40,189 bases of DNA, taken from contig JAWUXM010000033.1 of the NCBI GenBank assembly GCA_034111325.1, positions 1 through 40,189 of the forward strand. The letters run 5' to 3'. Source of the DNA: JAWUXM01 sp034111325. Lineage in GTDB: Bacteria > Pseudomonadota > Alphaproteobacteria > Rickettsiales > JABIRX01. Of the stretch, positions 17,386 to 25,802 are shown one piece after another; position 1 is the first letter of the stretch, and the number at the start of each line of letters is the position of its first letter. The translations under genes and the position numbers were made by a program. The notes under the pieces are model-generated. The model was not told where the DNA came from and searched no databases. It saw only the letters and a list, made by a program, of their open reading frames with translations.

Positions 17386-18860
17386 GTAAAGTAACAGAGC
17401 CTGCAAAAATCGGTTTAGATTTTGATGATGGATTATTAAGCGCACATGATCGCCAAGGCGGTAATTCGGGGGTGGATTTTAATGAAGAAATTTCAGGTGT
17501 ATTACGTACTGGTTTTGCTGTACGGTCTAAAATCGGTTTGCCAGAACTAAGCGAGCCTGAAGTGGTGCGCCATTTTACACGTATTTCACAAGAAAATTAT
17601 TCAATTGATACAGGCTTTTACCCACTTGGTTCTTGCACGATGAAATATAACCCTAAGCTTAATGAGAAGGTTGCGCGCTTTCCCGGCTTTGCAAATATTC
17701 ACCCATTACAACCGGAAGAAACTGTGCAAGGTGCTTTAGAAGTTATGCATGATTTGCAGAACTGGTTGGCGGCTTTAAGTGGTTTACCAGGAGTAAGCTT
17801 AAACCCAGCGGCAGGTGCGCATGGTGAATTTGCAGGGATAAAAGTTATTAAAGCGTCACATAAAGCCAAAGGCGATATGCGTGAATATGTATTAGTTCCG
17901 GATTCTGCGCATGGTACAAACCCATCAACAGCATCTGGTTGTGGTTATAAAATTATCAATATCAAAAGTGATGCAGAGGGTTATTGCGATTTAGCGGAAG
18001 TTAAAAAAGCTGTGGATGAGCATGGCACGAAGATTGCAGCCTTAATGCTGACTAACCCTAGCACATGTGGTAAGTTTGAAAAAAATGTTCAAGCTATTGC
18101 GGATTTGATTCACTCTATAGGTGCATATTTTTATTGTGATGGAGCAAATTTTAATGCTATCGTTGGGCGTGTGCGTCCGGCAGATTTTGGTGTGGATGTT
18201 ATGCACTTCAATTTACATAAAACTTTCTCAACGCCACATGGTGGTGGTGGGCCAGGTTGTGGTCCGATTGCAACTAGTGAAGAATTACGTCCTTTTCTAC
18301 CAGTGCCATTTGTGGAAAAAAAAGGCGATAAATTCACAATTATTCGTGATAATGAAACGACGATAGGGCAGATTAAAGGTTTTTATGGGCAGTTTGCTTT
18401 AATGGTGCGCGCGCTTTCTTATATGTCTTCTATGGGTAAAGATGGCTTTAGGCAGGTTTCATCCGATGCAGTATTAAGTGCTAATTATATTTTGGCGAAA
18501 TTAAAGGATCATTATCACGTGCCATTTGCTGGCTATTGTATGCATGAATGCTTGTTGACTGATAAATATCAGAAAGCTCAAGGAGTCACTACGGTCGATG
18601 TTGCGAAGGCTTTAATTGAATATGGTTTTCACCCAATGACGATTTATTTCCCGCTGATTGTGCAGGGCGCTATGTTAATTGAACCAACAGAGACAGAGTC
18701 AAAAGAAACCCTTGATGAATTTATAAATTCGATGATATGGATCGCCGAAGAGGCAAAAGCTGGTAATGGCGAAAAGTTTAAGAGCTATCCTTTATCGACA
18801 CCACGTAAAAGGGTTGATGAGGTTCGAGCGGCTCGTAAACCTGTCCTCACTTGGGGCTAA
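17382..18860 (+). CDS. gcvPB: Glycine dehydrogenase (decarboxylating) subunit 2
   Basis: This is the PLP-carrying half of the two-subunit P protein. The Schiff-base lysine is K280 in HFNLHKTFSTPHGGGGPG. The N-terminal FYPLGSCTMKYNPK is typical. It is 492 residues, a normal length. With gcvH and gcvPA it forms a tightly coupled operon. Family 1 copy E begins on its TAA stop and may end the transcript. Confidence 0.97.
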   Translation: MSKVTEPAKIGLDFDDGLLSAHDRQGGNSGVDFNEEISGVLRTGFAVRSKIGLPELSEPEVVRHFTRISQENYSIDTGFYPLGSCTMKYNPKLNEKVARFPGFANIHPLQPEETVQGALEVMHDLQNWLAALSGLPGVSLNPAAGAHGEFAGIKVIKASHKAKGDMREYVLVPDSAHGTNPSTASGCGYKIINIKSDAEGYCDLAEVKKAVDEHGTKIAALMLTNPSTCGKFEKNVQAIADLIHSIGAYFYCDGANFNAIVGRVRPADFGVDVMHFNLHKTFSTPHGGGGPGCGPIATSEELRPFLPVPFVEKKGDKFTIIRDNETTIGQIKGFYGQFALMVRALSYMSSMGKDGFRQVSSDAVLSANYILAKLKDHYHVPFAGYCMHECLLTDKYQKAQGVTTVDVAKALIEYGFHPMTIYFPLIVQGAMLIEPTETESKETLDEFINSMIWIAEEAKAGNGEKFKSYPLSTPRKRVDEVRAARKPVLTWG

Positions 18861-18986
18861 ATCTGGTCTTTTTGTGCCCTTTTTTATAAATAACTTTTAT
18901 TCATTTCGTTCGTGTACCAAGATGTACACGTTCACTCATTCATAAAAGACATTTATAAAAAATCATCACAAAAATCCTCAAATTTA
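18858..18986 (+). repeat. Family 1 long palindrome, copy E
   Basis: It begins at the gcvPB stop (TAA then ATCTGGTCTTTTTGTGCCC). The tip is CGTGTAC (18911-18917) and GTACACG (18924-18930). The arms AACTTTTATTCAT and ATTCATAAAAGACATTT pair imperfectly. Confidence 0.88.
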
Positions 18987-18992
18987 TTCCTT

Positions 18993-19133
18993 TGTCAGGC
19001 TGAATTTATTTCAGCATCTGCTAAGTTTTAAAGTATTTGAGGAAATGTTATTTTTGCAAATACTACCCTAGAATTACCAAGCTAATACTTTCTTTGAGAG
19101 CGGGATAGATCCTGAAATAAATTCAGGATGACT
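18993..19133. repeat. Inverted pair of family 3 hairpins
   Basis: The first is GCTGAA-TTTAT-TTCAGC (18999-19015), preceded by TGTCAG. The second is ATCCTGAA (19109-19116) with TTCAGGAT (19122-19129), read on the minus strand as GTCATCCTGAATTTATTTC. They face each other in the gap between gcvPB and the convergent acylphosphatase gene. Confidence 0.65.
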
Positions 19134-19144
19134 ATATTGTATCT

Positions 19145-19414
19145 CTACAAAATTAGAAAATCCTTAAACTTGTCGTTTTCATAAATTTCTATTTGGATAT
19201 CGCTAACTTTTGCGAGCACAGGGCCTTGCCAAAGGTATTTTTTAAATTCTGCCAAACCTTCCGCAGAGCCAGATGCTACGGTTTCAACTCTGCCATCTTT
19301 TAGGTTTTTAACCCAGCCGGTTAGGTTTAATGATTGTGCTTTTTTCTGCGTATGAAGACGATATGACACTCTCTGTACTTTTCCTGATATAAGGTAATGA
19401 CGAGTTTCTATCAT
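19145..19414 (-). CDS. acyP: Acylphosphatase
   Basis: This is a small enzyme that hydrolyses acyl phosphates such as carbamoyl or acetyl phosphate. In the 89-residue product, SGKVQRVSYRLHTQKKA carries the catalytic arginine (R19) and LTGWVKNLKDGRVE the catalytic asparagine. The loop has VQRV in place of the more usual VQGV, a substitution also seen in other bacterial members. It overlaps the DUF1467 gene by four bases and ends a pyrC-DUF1467-acyP unit. Confidence 0.92.
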   Translation of the reverse strand: MIETRHYLISGKVQRVSYRLHTQKKAQSLNLTGWVKNLKDGRVETVASGSAEGLAEFKKYLWQGPVLAKVSDIQIEIYENDKFKDFLIL

Positions 19415-19641
19415 TTTATAAAGCTTTGTAGATACTGCGTAATATAAGGTTGGAGAATGATTGTTAATATTAAAGCAACAATACAGCTAAGAAAAATCTT
19501 TAAACCGATACGTGGATTTTTAGGTGCAGAATTTGCATGGCCCTTTTCTATCTTTTTAGGGACTTGTAATCCTATCGGCAAAGCCATAAAAAAGACTATA
19601 CAAAGGATGCAGACAAAGAGGACGAAGCTAGATATTGTCAT
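19411..19641 (-). CDS. DUF1467 family membrane protein
   Basis: The product is 76 residues with hydrophobic segments at about 4-22 and 47-68. ALPIGLQVPKKIEKGHANSA, followed by PKNPRIGLK, is the recognisable linker of the DUF1467 family, which is largely alphaproteobacterial. Its function is unknown. It overlaps pyrC by 14 bases upstream and acyP by four bases downstream. Confidence 0.82.
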   Translation of the reverse strand: MTISSFVLFVCILCIVFFMALPIGLQVPKKIEKGHANSAPKNPRIGLKIFLSCIVALILTIILQPYITQYLQSFIK

Positions 19642-20962
19642 GATAAACTATTTTTCCACCTAAAATTGTTTGTATAACTTTCCCTTTAACTTTTCTCCCA
19701 TGGAAGGGCGAGTTGTTAGATTTTGAGCTGAATTTATTAATATCAATGTTCCATTCTTTATCCAGGTCAAAAATTACTAAATCAGCCACGGCATTTTTCT
19801 TAATTTCCCCGCGATCAATATTGATGATTTTTGCGGCTTGGTTAGTCATTGTTGCTAGAACATTGATAAGCGGCATTTTTTCTTTAAAATGCAGTTCTAG
19901 TGCGAGTGGTAGCATAGTTTCTAAACCAACAATTCCGAAGGCAGCAGAAGCTAATGGCTTATCCTTACTAGCTTTATCATGCGGTGCATGGTCAGTGGCG
20001 ATTGCTTCTAATGTGCCATCTTTAAGTGCCGCGATAATTGCTCTGCGGTCTTCTTCAGAGCGTAGAGGAGGGTTCATTTTTGCATTCGTGTTAAAACCAT
20101 CAAGTGCTTCATCATTAAGAGTAAAGTGATGTGGTGCAGCTTCACCAGTCACTTTTAAGCCTTTTGCTTTGGCGCGTCTAATGGCCTCAGCGGCTTCTTT
20201 TGTTGAGACGTGAAGTACATGATATTTACTATTGGTAAGTTCGGATAATGCGATATCACGTTCAACAATGACAGATTCAGAAACATTAGGTATGCCTTTT
20301 ACGCCAAGTCTTTCAGATGTTTTCCCTTCATTCATGCAGCCACCATCGCTTAAATCAAGATCTTCAGCATGTTGTGAAATAACTGTATTAAGGTTTGATG
20401 CATATTCTAGAGCGCGGCGCATTAGGTTAGCGTTCATCACGGGTAAGCCATCATCAGTAAAGCCAATTGCGCCAGCTTCAACTAAGGAGGCCATTTCAGA
20501 TAGAGTTTCACCTTTCATATCTTTACTAATTGCTGCGTAGCAAAATACGTTGCAGAAGCCAACTTCCTTGGCTTTATTGTGGATATATTCAAGCGTAGCG
20601 ACATTATCAATCACTGGGGAGGTGTTAGGTTGGCAAACGACGGAGGTGATCCCGCCGGCGACAGCAGATTTACTGCCAGTATGGATGTCTTCCTTGTGGG
20701 TTACGCCTGGGTCACGGAAATGAACCTGGATATCGATCAAGCCAGGGGCAAGGATATTACCTTTGCAATCAATAACTTTTACGTCTTTAGGGGTTGGGCC
20801 ATTGAAAATTTTCTTGCTGCCAAAATCCTTTATCTTACCATTTTCAACGAAAAGCTCGCCTTTTTTATCATATTTACTGGCTGGGTCGATTATACGAGCA
20901 TTGATAAAAAGGATCTTATTATCAGTTGAATTTTTAGGAAGTGTGAAGGATTGCTTGCTCAT
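19628..20962 (-). CDS. pyrC: Dihydroorotase, class I
   Basis: PyrC cyclises carbamoyl aspartate to dihydroorotate in pyrimidine synthesis. The 444-residue amidohydrolase shows ISQHAEDLDL, YHVLHVSTKEAAEA and IATDHAPHDK, which supply metal ligands, and AIGFTDDG for the central aspartate. The first metal motif reads DIQVHFRDPG, so Q79 replaces the first His of the usual HxH (codon at 20726-20728). From memory, QVH variants exist in whole groups of class I dihydroorotases, so I do not call it inactive. It is the first gene of a three-gene unit. Confidence 0.93.
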   Translation of the reverse strand: MSKQSFTLPKNSTDNKILFINARIIDPASKYDKKGELFVENGKIKDFGSKKIFNGPTPKDVKVIDCKGNILAPGLIDIQVHFRDPGVTHKEDIHTGSKSAVAGGITSVVCQPNTSPVIDNVATLEYIHNKAKEVGFCNVFCYAAISKDMKGETLSEMASLVEAGAIGFTDDGLPVMNANLMRRALEYASNLNTVISQHAEDLDLSDGGCMNEGKTSERLGVKGIPNVSESVIVERDIALSELTNSKYHVLHVSTKEAAEAIRRAKAKGLKVTGEAAPHHFTLNDEALDGFNTNAKMNPPLRSEEDRRAIIAALKDGTLEAIATDHAPHDKASKDKPLASAAFGIVGLETMLPLALELHFKEKMPLINVLATMTNQAAKIINIDRGEIKKNAVADLVIFDLDKEWNIDINKFSSKSNNSPFHGRKVKGKVIQTILGGKIVYHDNI

Positions 20963-21070
20963 GATTTATATTGAAATGATTTTTCTCAAGGGAAGATATT
21001 ATCTTTAACGGAACAATACAAGGGCAAATGTGTAATGGGGGCTATTGAAACTCTATCATTTGCAAATCAA

Positions 21071-21110
21071 CCCTCACCCCCAACCCTCTCCCTTTAAAGG
21101 GAAAGGGGGT
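21071..21110 (+). repeat. Family 4 hairpin, copy 1
   Basis: CCCTCACCCCCAACCCTC is followed by the perfect palindrome TCCCTTTAAAGGGA and a G-rich arm. A second copy lies at 39963-40005 in the opposite sense. Similar CCCTCACCCC...CTCTCCC...GGGAGAGGG hairpins are common intergenic repeats in other proteobacteria. Confidence 0.7.
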
Positions 21111-21154
21111 AAGTGTAATATCCTCCCTATAGTATAAAACTTCCAATAAATTTA

Positions 21155-21194
21155 TGGATACCCTTAGAATCACTTCGTGATTCGGGGCATGACG
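21155..21194 (-). repeat. Family 2 covarying hairpin, copy 3
   Basis: On the minus strand it begins CGTCATGCCCCGAATCAC, has loop GAA, then GTGATTCTAAGGGTATCC. The inner stem GAATCAC/GTGATTC is perfect and the outer pairs are CCC/GGG. It abuts family 1 copy F. The bases between 21111 and 21154 show nothing recognisable. Confidence 0.78.
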
Positions 21195-21316
21195 AGAATT
21201 TTTGTGATGATTTTTAGTAAATGTCCTTTGCGATTGAGCGAACGTGTACTTTTAGGTACACGAGCGAAATGAGTAAAGGTTATTTGCTAAAAAGGGCGCA
21301 AAAAGACCAGATTTAA
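21193..21316 (-). repeat. Family 1 long palindrome, copy F
   Basis: In the direction of the methyltransferase gene it starts five bases after the stop: AAATCTGGTCTTTTTGCGCC. The tip is CGTGTAC (21243-21249) and GTACACG (21256-21262). With the family 4 and family 2 copies it fills most of the 359-base gap between pyrC and the methyltransferase gene. Confidence 0.88.
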
Positions 21317-21321
21317 AGGGT

Positions 21322-22863
21322 TTATTTGTATTTGTGGAGTTTATCCTTCACATCCTGATCATTCGGATGATGTTTAAGATATTCATTAAAAGCTGCTTTG
21401 GCACGTGGTTTATCACCCATGCTTTCGGCTGATAAACCCATGTTATATAGTGAATTTATGGTGTTGAAGCATTTATAGCTTTTGTCATAGATCGCATAGG
21501 CTTTTTCATATTCTTTTAACTTATAGAGAGTCATCCCTATTTTAAATAATGCATTAGAACTAGCAGGCATAACATATTGGTTGCTAGCAATTCGCAGTAG
21601 GGCATCTGTGAGGATTGTATGTTCAATTTCAGAAGCAAGATGGATGATGTCATAGAGACGGTCAAAAATATTAATGAAAGTTCTAGAATCAAAACAGCTA
21701 TAGCGAATTAAGGCGATGATGTCGTCAATGACCATTGCGTCCAAACGATCCTTTGCTTTATGTCTGATGGTGTTGAAGTCAGAGATGTTATATCTTTCTA
21801 GGTAGTTGATATAAGCAAGTTTTGTGGAAGGATATTTATCAAAATCAATGCCGTAAGAAAAAATCACAGTTTCAGTTGAGCGGCGCAATGAATAATCAAC
21901 TGGTAATGCGTCACCACCAGTGGATTTGATGTAATGATTGATTGCATGATAATTAACAGTAATTGAGCAGCAACCATCATGTAGTGCGATATAAGGCTCG
22001 CTTGACCTGCTACTGATTTCTTCTAATGTGTAGCTACCTTTATCTGTACTAAGGATTAGTAACCTATCATGCGTTAATTCACGTAAATATTTTAGCAAAT
22101 GAACCGTAGCAACAGGAATTAATACTTTGCTGTGCTTGATATTTTTCTTGTAATATTCAACTAGCTCATCAAGCCCTTCTTCACCATAGCCTGTGAAGGA
22201 TTCGCTATAATCAAAATATTTATTTACGTTAGAGAGTGATTCTGCGCCACCATCATCTTTTGTGCCAGTAAGGGTGATTTTCCCCTGCGATACTTCTCCA
22301 TTATAGAATTGTAGTAAATCATTAGGGATTGAGTCGAAAATATAATTAGCAAAAAAGATCATAGGGTTTTTGACATCCTTTTTGTTTAATTTTCTATCTT
22401 GATTGATAAGGGTGATATCTTCAGGCTTAGTTAAATCAAAAATTGCATAGTCCAGAATTCCTTCTTTGACGAATTCTTTTAGTAAGACGTGGTCTTGCCA
22501 GAAGTCGATGTTTTTCTGGCAGAGGTCAGTCATCACATAACAAAATTTAATATCTTCTAAATTAAGATCTTTAAGAATTTCTTTTAATGCGGTGATAGTA
22601 TGGAAGCTTAATTTGCCGTGCCCACAGCCTAATTCTAAGAAATAAACAGGTTCTTCTTTGTCAATCGAGCCATTAGCAATTCCTTCGATAATAAATTGTG
22701 CAGCAATTGAGGCATATTTATGTGCCAAATAAGGGTTAGATGTTATGTAGTAGGGAACTTCCTGCCAAGCCTCAACGCCACGCCCTGCGTAATAGTCAGC
22801 GTGAAGTGACCAAACTTTAGAAGTTAAAAATGGGGTGTTTTTTTCAATAGTAATTTCGTGCAT
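21322..22863 (-). CDS. SAM-dependent methyltransferase-like protein with C-terminal TPR repeats
   Basis: The product is 513 residues. The N-terminal half has a SAM-binding motif VYFLELGCGHGKLS (residues 73-86) and FANYIFDSIPNDL near residue 172. That pattern recalls the MidA/NDUFAF7-like methyltransferases (FSNELLDALP). The last ~90 residues hold tetratricopeptide-like repeats: ALFKIGMTLYKLKEYEKAYA, then SLYNMGLSAESMGDKPRAKA. Substrate and partner are unknown; the TPR part suggests a protein target. AAAGGAGAG lies just before the ATG. It has its own predicted promoter with a palindrome in the spacer, 146 bases after addB. Methyltransferase fold: fairly sure. Specific function: unknown. Confidence 0.7.
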   Translation of the reverse strand: MHEITIEKNTPFLTSKVWSLHADYYAGRGVEAWQEVPYYITSNPYLAHKYASIAAQFIIEGIANGSIDKEEPVYFLELGCGHGKLSFHTITALKEILKDLNLEDIKFCYVMTDLCQKNIDFWQDHVLLKEFVKEGILDYAIFDLTKPEDITLINQDRKLNKKDVKNPMIFFANYIFDSIPNDLLQFYNGEVSQGKITLTGTKDDGGAESLSNVNKYFDYSESFTGYGEEGLDELVEYYKKNIKHSKVLIPVATVHLLKYLRELTHDRLLILSTDKGSYTLEEISSRSSEPYIALHDGCCSITVNYHAINHYIKSTGGDALPVDYSLRRSTETVIFSYGIDFDKYPSTKLAYINYLERYNISDFNTIRHKAKDRLDAMVIDDIIALIRYSCFDSRTFINIFDRLYDIIHLASEIEHTILTDALLRIASNQYVMPASSNALFKIGMTLYKLKEYEKAYAIYDKSYKCFNTINSLYNMGLSAESMGDKPRAKAAFNEYLKHHPNDQDVKDKLHKYK

Positions 22864-22905
22864 ATCTCTCCTTTTATATAATTAATCTCTCATTTGTGGG
22901 AAAAG

Positions 22906-22935
22906 TAAATATCAGCAATATTGCTGAATTTGCAA
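22906..22935 (-). promoter_or_regulatory. Promoter with a 16-base palindrome filling the spacer
   Basis: On the minus strand TTGCAA (22935-22930) and TATTTA (22911-22906) are 18 bases apart. The spacer contains the perfect palindrome TCAGCAATATTGCTGA (22912-22927). Transcription would start near 22899, about 36 bases before the methyltransferase ATG. A palindrome between -35 and -10 is a classic operator position. Confidence 0.5.
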
Positions 22936-23009
22936 ACTTTTTTTAATTTTTAAGCAAGTTTGGGGTGTTAAAACTCATGAATATTGAAAAGCATTCAAAA
23001 GGATTGGGT

Positions 23010-25793
23010 TTAAACATTCCCAAGTTGCCATTCTTTAATACGTTCTAGATGTGTATAATCATTATAGTTTGGAGCGATGTTTTCATCAGGAATAGCAAGG
23101 AGCGGAGTTTTGCCATTAAGAAAAACTTTAATGAAATTTTGTAGGCCAGTTTTTGTCTCATCGAGCAAATCAGCAATTTCTTCTTGATCAGCAAAAAGCT
23201 TTTTGATCTCGCCGGCCATAGTGGTTTTTCCGGTGACTAACCAATAATCAATTTGTGTAATGTTTAATTCAGGGTATTTATCTTGTATCAATAAAGCTTC
23301 TAAAACTAGTTGAGGGTTAATTCCTATCTTAGCATTTTTGATGCTAATTGCAGTGTTGGAGGTTTTATAATCGCTGATGATGATGTTTTGTTGGCTCATT
23401 GCTAAGCGATCAATTTTTGCATTAAGGATAAAATCCTCCTGATCTAAAAGATTAGCTTCTAGGTATAACTCACTGACAATGCTTGGTAATTTCTTTCTAA
23501 TGTTTTCATCTATATTAATAAACCATTTAGCAATATTAGAAAATCTTGGCCGCCATAACATAAGTGCTAATTTATTGCTGACATGTTTGTTCAATGATTT
23601 CTCACCATATTCCAAGAGCTTTTCTAACCTTTCTTGAGGATCGATATTATCATAATTATTAGAGAAATTTTCTAGAGCAGAATGCACGGCATTACCAAAA
23701 TCAGCACCGTTTATATCTGAAAAATTACGCTCTAATTTTTTTAAATGTAATATTTTCTGAGCATATATGCCGTAAGGGTCTTTGATTAAACGTTCGATCT
23801 GTGTAGCTGAGAGTTTGCGTATACGTGCGGCTGCTGGTGGGCAAGCGCTACATGGTTCAATGGGCTGATATTTTTTGACTTGATTTAATAATTGCCAATA
23901 TTTTTGATATTTAGTTTCTGCCAATAAAAGTAGATTATTTTTTTTCAGTAATAATTCTATTTCTATTAACCAACGTGATTTTAATTTTACCTTACCTTGT
24001 GTTTTTTTTGCGCGGCTTAGGACAAGGTTAGGTGCCGCTAAATGATTTAAAAAATCACTATGGCTGAGAGCAAGTTTTTTATTGTTTGAGATTAGCCCAA
24101 TTTGGCTGCGCATTTGATTACTTAGCCAAATATTATCATTTGAGGTAGTTGGCCATGTGCCTTCATTTAGGCCAGTGATAATCGTTAAATCATAATGTTT
24201 TAAACGTGCTTCAATTGGTGTGAGAAAATGGATGTTACTTTTTTCATTTGGCAAGATTACTTCACTCAGTATTAATTCATGCAGAAAGTCTGCATAATGT
24301 TTTATATCAATTTTACTGAATAGATTTGCCTTATCATATAAATCATCAAGAAAATCACCGATGATGTTTTCCGCATCAGAATATAAAGATTTAACTACTT
24401 TGCGTTGGGTGCTGATGATTTGTGTTAAACTGCTGTTTTTATAGTTAAAAATTTGTAGAAGAGGTTTTAGTGTTTCCGCAATATTTTTAACATAATCAAC
24501 TAGTTCAATTTCTGGTAATAAGGAATAGAGCTCAGCAAAATTTGTTACTATTTTTTGTTTTTGGTAGATACGTTTTTCTATAAGGTAAGATTGTTCATTT
24601 AATAAAAATGGATGTTTGATGAGGTTAATAAAATTCTTGCTGAAATTTTCAGCATCACAAAAATTAGCAATTAAATTAAAGAAAATTGCCTCTTGTGAAT
24701 GAGCGAGGTTTTTTTTATGTGGAATGTAAATTTGCCATTTTGCTAAGATAGCATTTAAGCGAATTGGCAAGGCTTGATCATTTGTGATAATTGCAATTTC
24801 GCATTTAGAATTTCTATCTAAACTTTCACGTAATAGAAGCGCAATGTTAGTAATTTCTTCTTCACTTGAATTTGCTTCAAACAGGCAAATATTATCTATG
24901 GCTGATTGGGTTAAAGTAATATTATTGCCCAAGAGATTATCAATTAATAATTGTCGGTTTGATGGTTTAAACTCGCTCCAACTATTAATGTCATCTGTAG
25001 TGATTTTTAGATGTGTCAGTAATGTTTGCAAATTATGCATTGGGTGACTTTCGAGCAGATCTTTATTCAGAGAGGCTTTATCTAGTAATGGCAAAATAAC
25101 ATAGCCTTTTGGCAGTGTTGCAACTTCTTGCATAAGATTCTTTGTGCTAGCAATTGTGGCGGTTGTCCCAGCAATGATAATAGGATGTTTAGAGTTTTTG
25201 AGGTTCTTAATAGTTTGTTGAATCGTAATATTACGTTGTGCAACAAAGGTAGTTTTATGATTTTCCTTCAAAGTCTTTTTCCAGTTTTTTTGGAAATTTT
25301 CAAGAAAGCTTAAGACTAATTGATAATGGTTTGAAAGGAAGGAGGGTATAACATCACGAATTCTTGCTAAATTAATTCCTTCTTTTTCAAATTCATTCAA
25401 GAGCAAAATTAGACTATCAGCTAAGGAAAGTACGGCTTTAAAGTTATAAAAACCTAAGCCATTATTTTTCGTGAATAAATCAACATTATGATTCTCTTGC
25501 CAATTATGGATTTCTTGGATGATTAGTAATTTCTGTTCTAATTGTCCGATAATATTATTTTTTGCAACTTGCTGATCATCTTCACCAATTGCGATAATTT
25601 GCGGTAGGATAAAGGCATGTTTTGCTCTTTGGCGCATTAAGGATTTTTTAAACTCTGCAATCGAACGCATGTTAGGCAGGAAGATTTTTATATCAGAAAA
25701 ATCATTGCCATAATCAGCAAATTTCTCGAAGAAGCCTTGTGCTAAAGAATCAACAAAAGATTCGGTTGCGGGAATGTAATAAATATTTTTCAT
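23010..25793 (-). CDS. addB: AddB, double-strand break repair nuclease/helicase subunit
   Basis: AddB works with AddA to unwind and trim broken DNA ends for RecA loading. The 927-residue product matches alphaproteobacterial AddB. ITGLNEGTWP lies mid-protein. PPAAARIRKLSATQIERLIK then DPYGIYAQKIL opens the C-terminal region. A PD-(D/E)XK nuclease follows, with GNAVHSALE and ISDYKTSNT (near residue 807). It lies nine bases after comEC and is last in an operon with two secreted-protein genes and comEC. Its usual partner addA is not in the window; it normally follows addB, but here a methyltransferase gene does. Confidence 0.9.
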   Translation of the reverse strand: MKNIYYIPATESFVDSLAQGFFEKFADYGNDFSDIKIFLPNMRSIAEFKKSLMRQRAKHAFILPQIIAIGEDDQQVAKNNIIGQLEQKLLIIQEIHNWQENHNVDLFTKNNGLGFYNFKAVLSLADSLILLLNEFEKEGINLARIRDVIPSFLSNHYQLVLSFLENFQKNWKKTLKENHKTTFVAQRNITIQQTIKNLKNSKHPIIIAGTTATIASTKNLMQEVATLPKGYVILPLLDKASLNKDLLESHPMHNLQTLLTHLKITTDDINSWSEFKPSNRQLLIDNLLGNNITLTQSAIDNICLFEANSSEEEITNIALLLRESLDRNSKCEIAIITNDQALPIRLNAILAKWQIYIPHKKNLAHSQEAIFFNLIANFCDAENFSKNFINLIKHPFLLNEQSYLIEKRIYQKQKIVTNFAELYSLLPEIELVDYVKNIAETLKPLLQIFNYKNSSLTQIISTQRKVVKSLYSDAENIIGDFLDDLYDKANLFSKIDIKHYADFLHELILSEVILPNEKSNIHFLTPIEARLKHYDLTIITGLNEGTWPTTSNDNIWLSNQMRSQIGLISNNKKLALSHSDFLNHLAAPNLVLSRAKKTQGKVKLKSRWLIEIELLLKKNNLLLLAETKYQKYWQLLNQVKKYQPIEPCSACPPAAARIRKLSATQIERLIKDPYGIYAQKILHLKKLERNFSDINGADFGNAVHSALENFSNNYDNIDPQERLEKLLEYGEKSLNKHVSNKLALMLWRPRFSNIAKWFINIDENIRKKLPSIVSELYLEANLLDQEDFILNAKIDRLAMSQQNIIISDYKTSNTAISIKNAKIGINPQLVLEALLIQDKYPELNITQIDYWLVTGKTTMAGEIKKLFADQEEIADLLDETKTGLQNFIKVFLNGKTPLLAIPDENIAPNYNDYTHLERIKEWQLGNV

Positions 25794-25802
25794 AAGCTTT
25801 AA

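Noticed and set aside
20726..20728. Q79 in place of the first metal-binding His in pyrC
   Set aside because: QVH variants are, as I recall, a recognised group among class I dihydroorotases, and the other ligands are intact, so this is weak evidence of inactivity.
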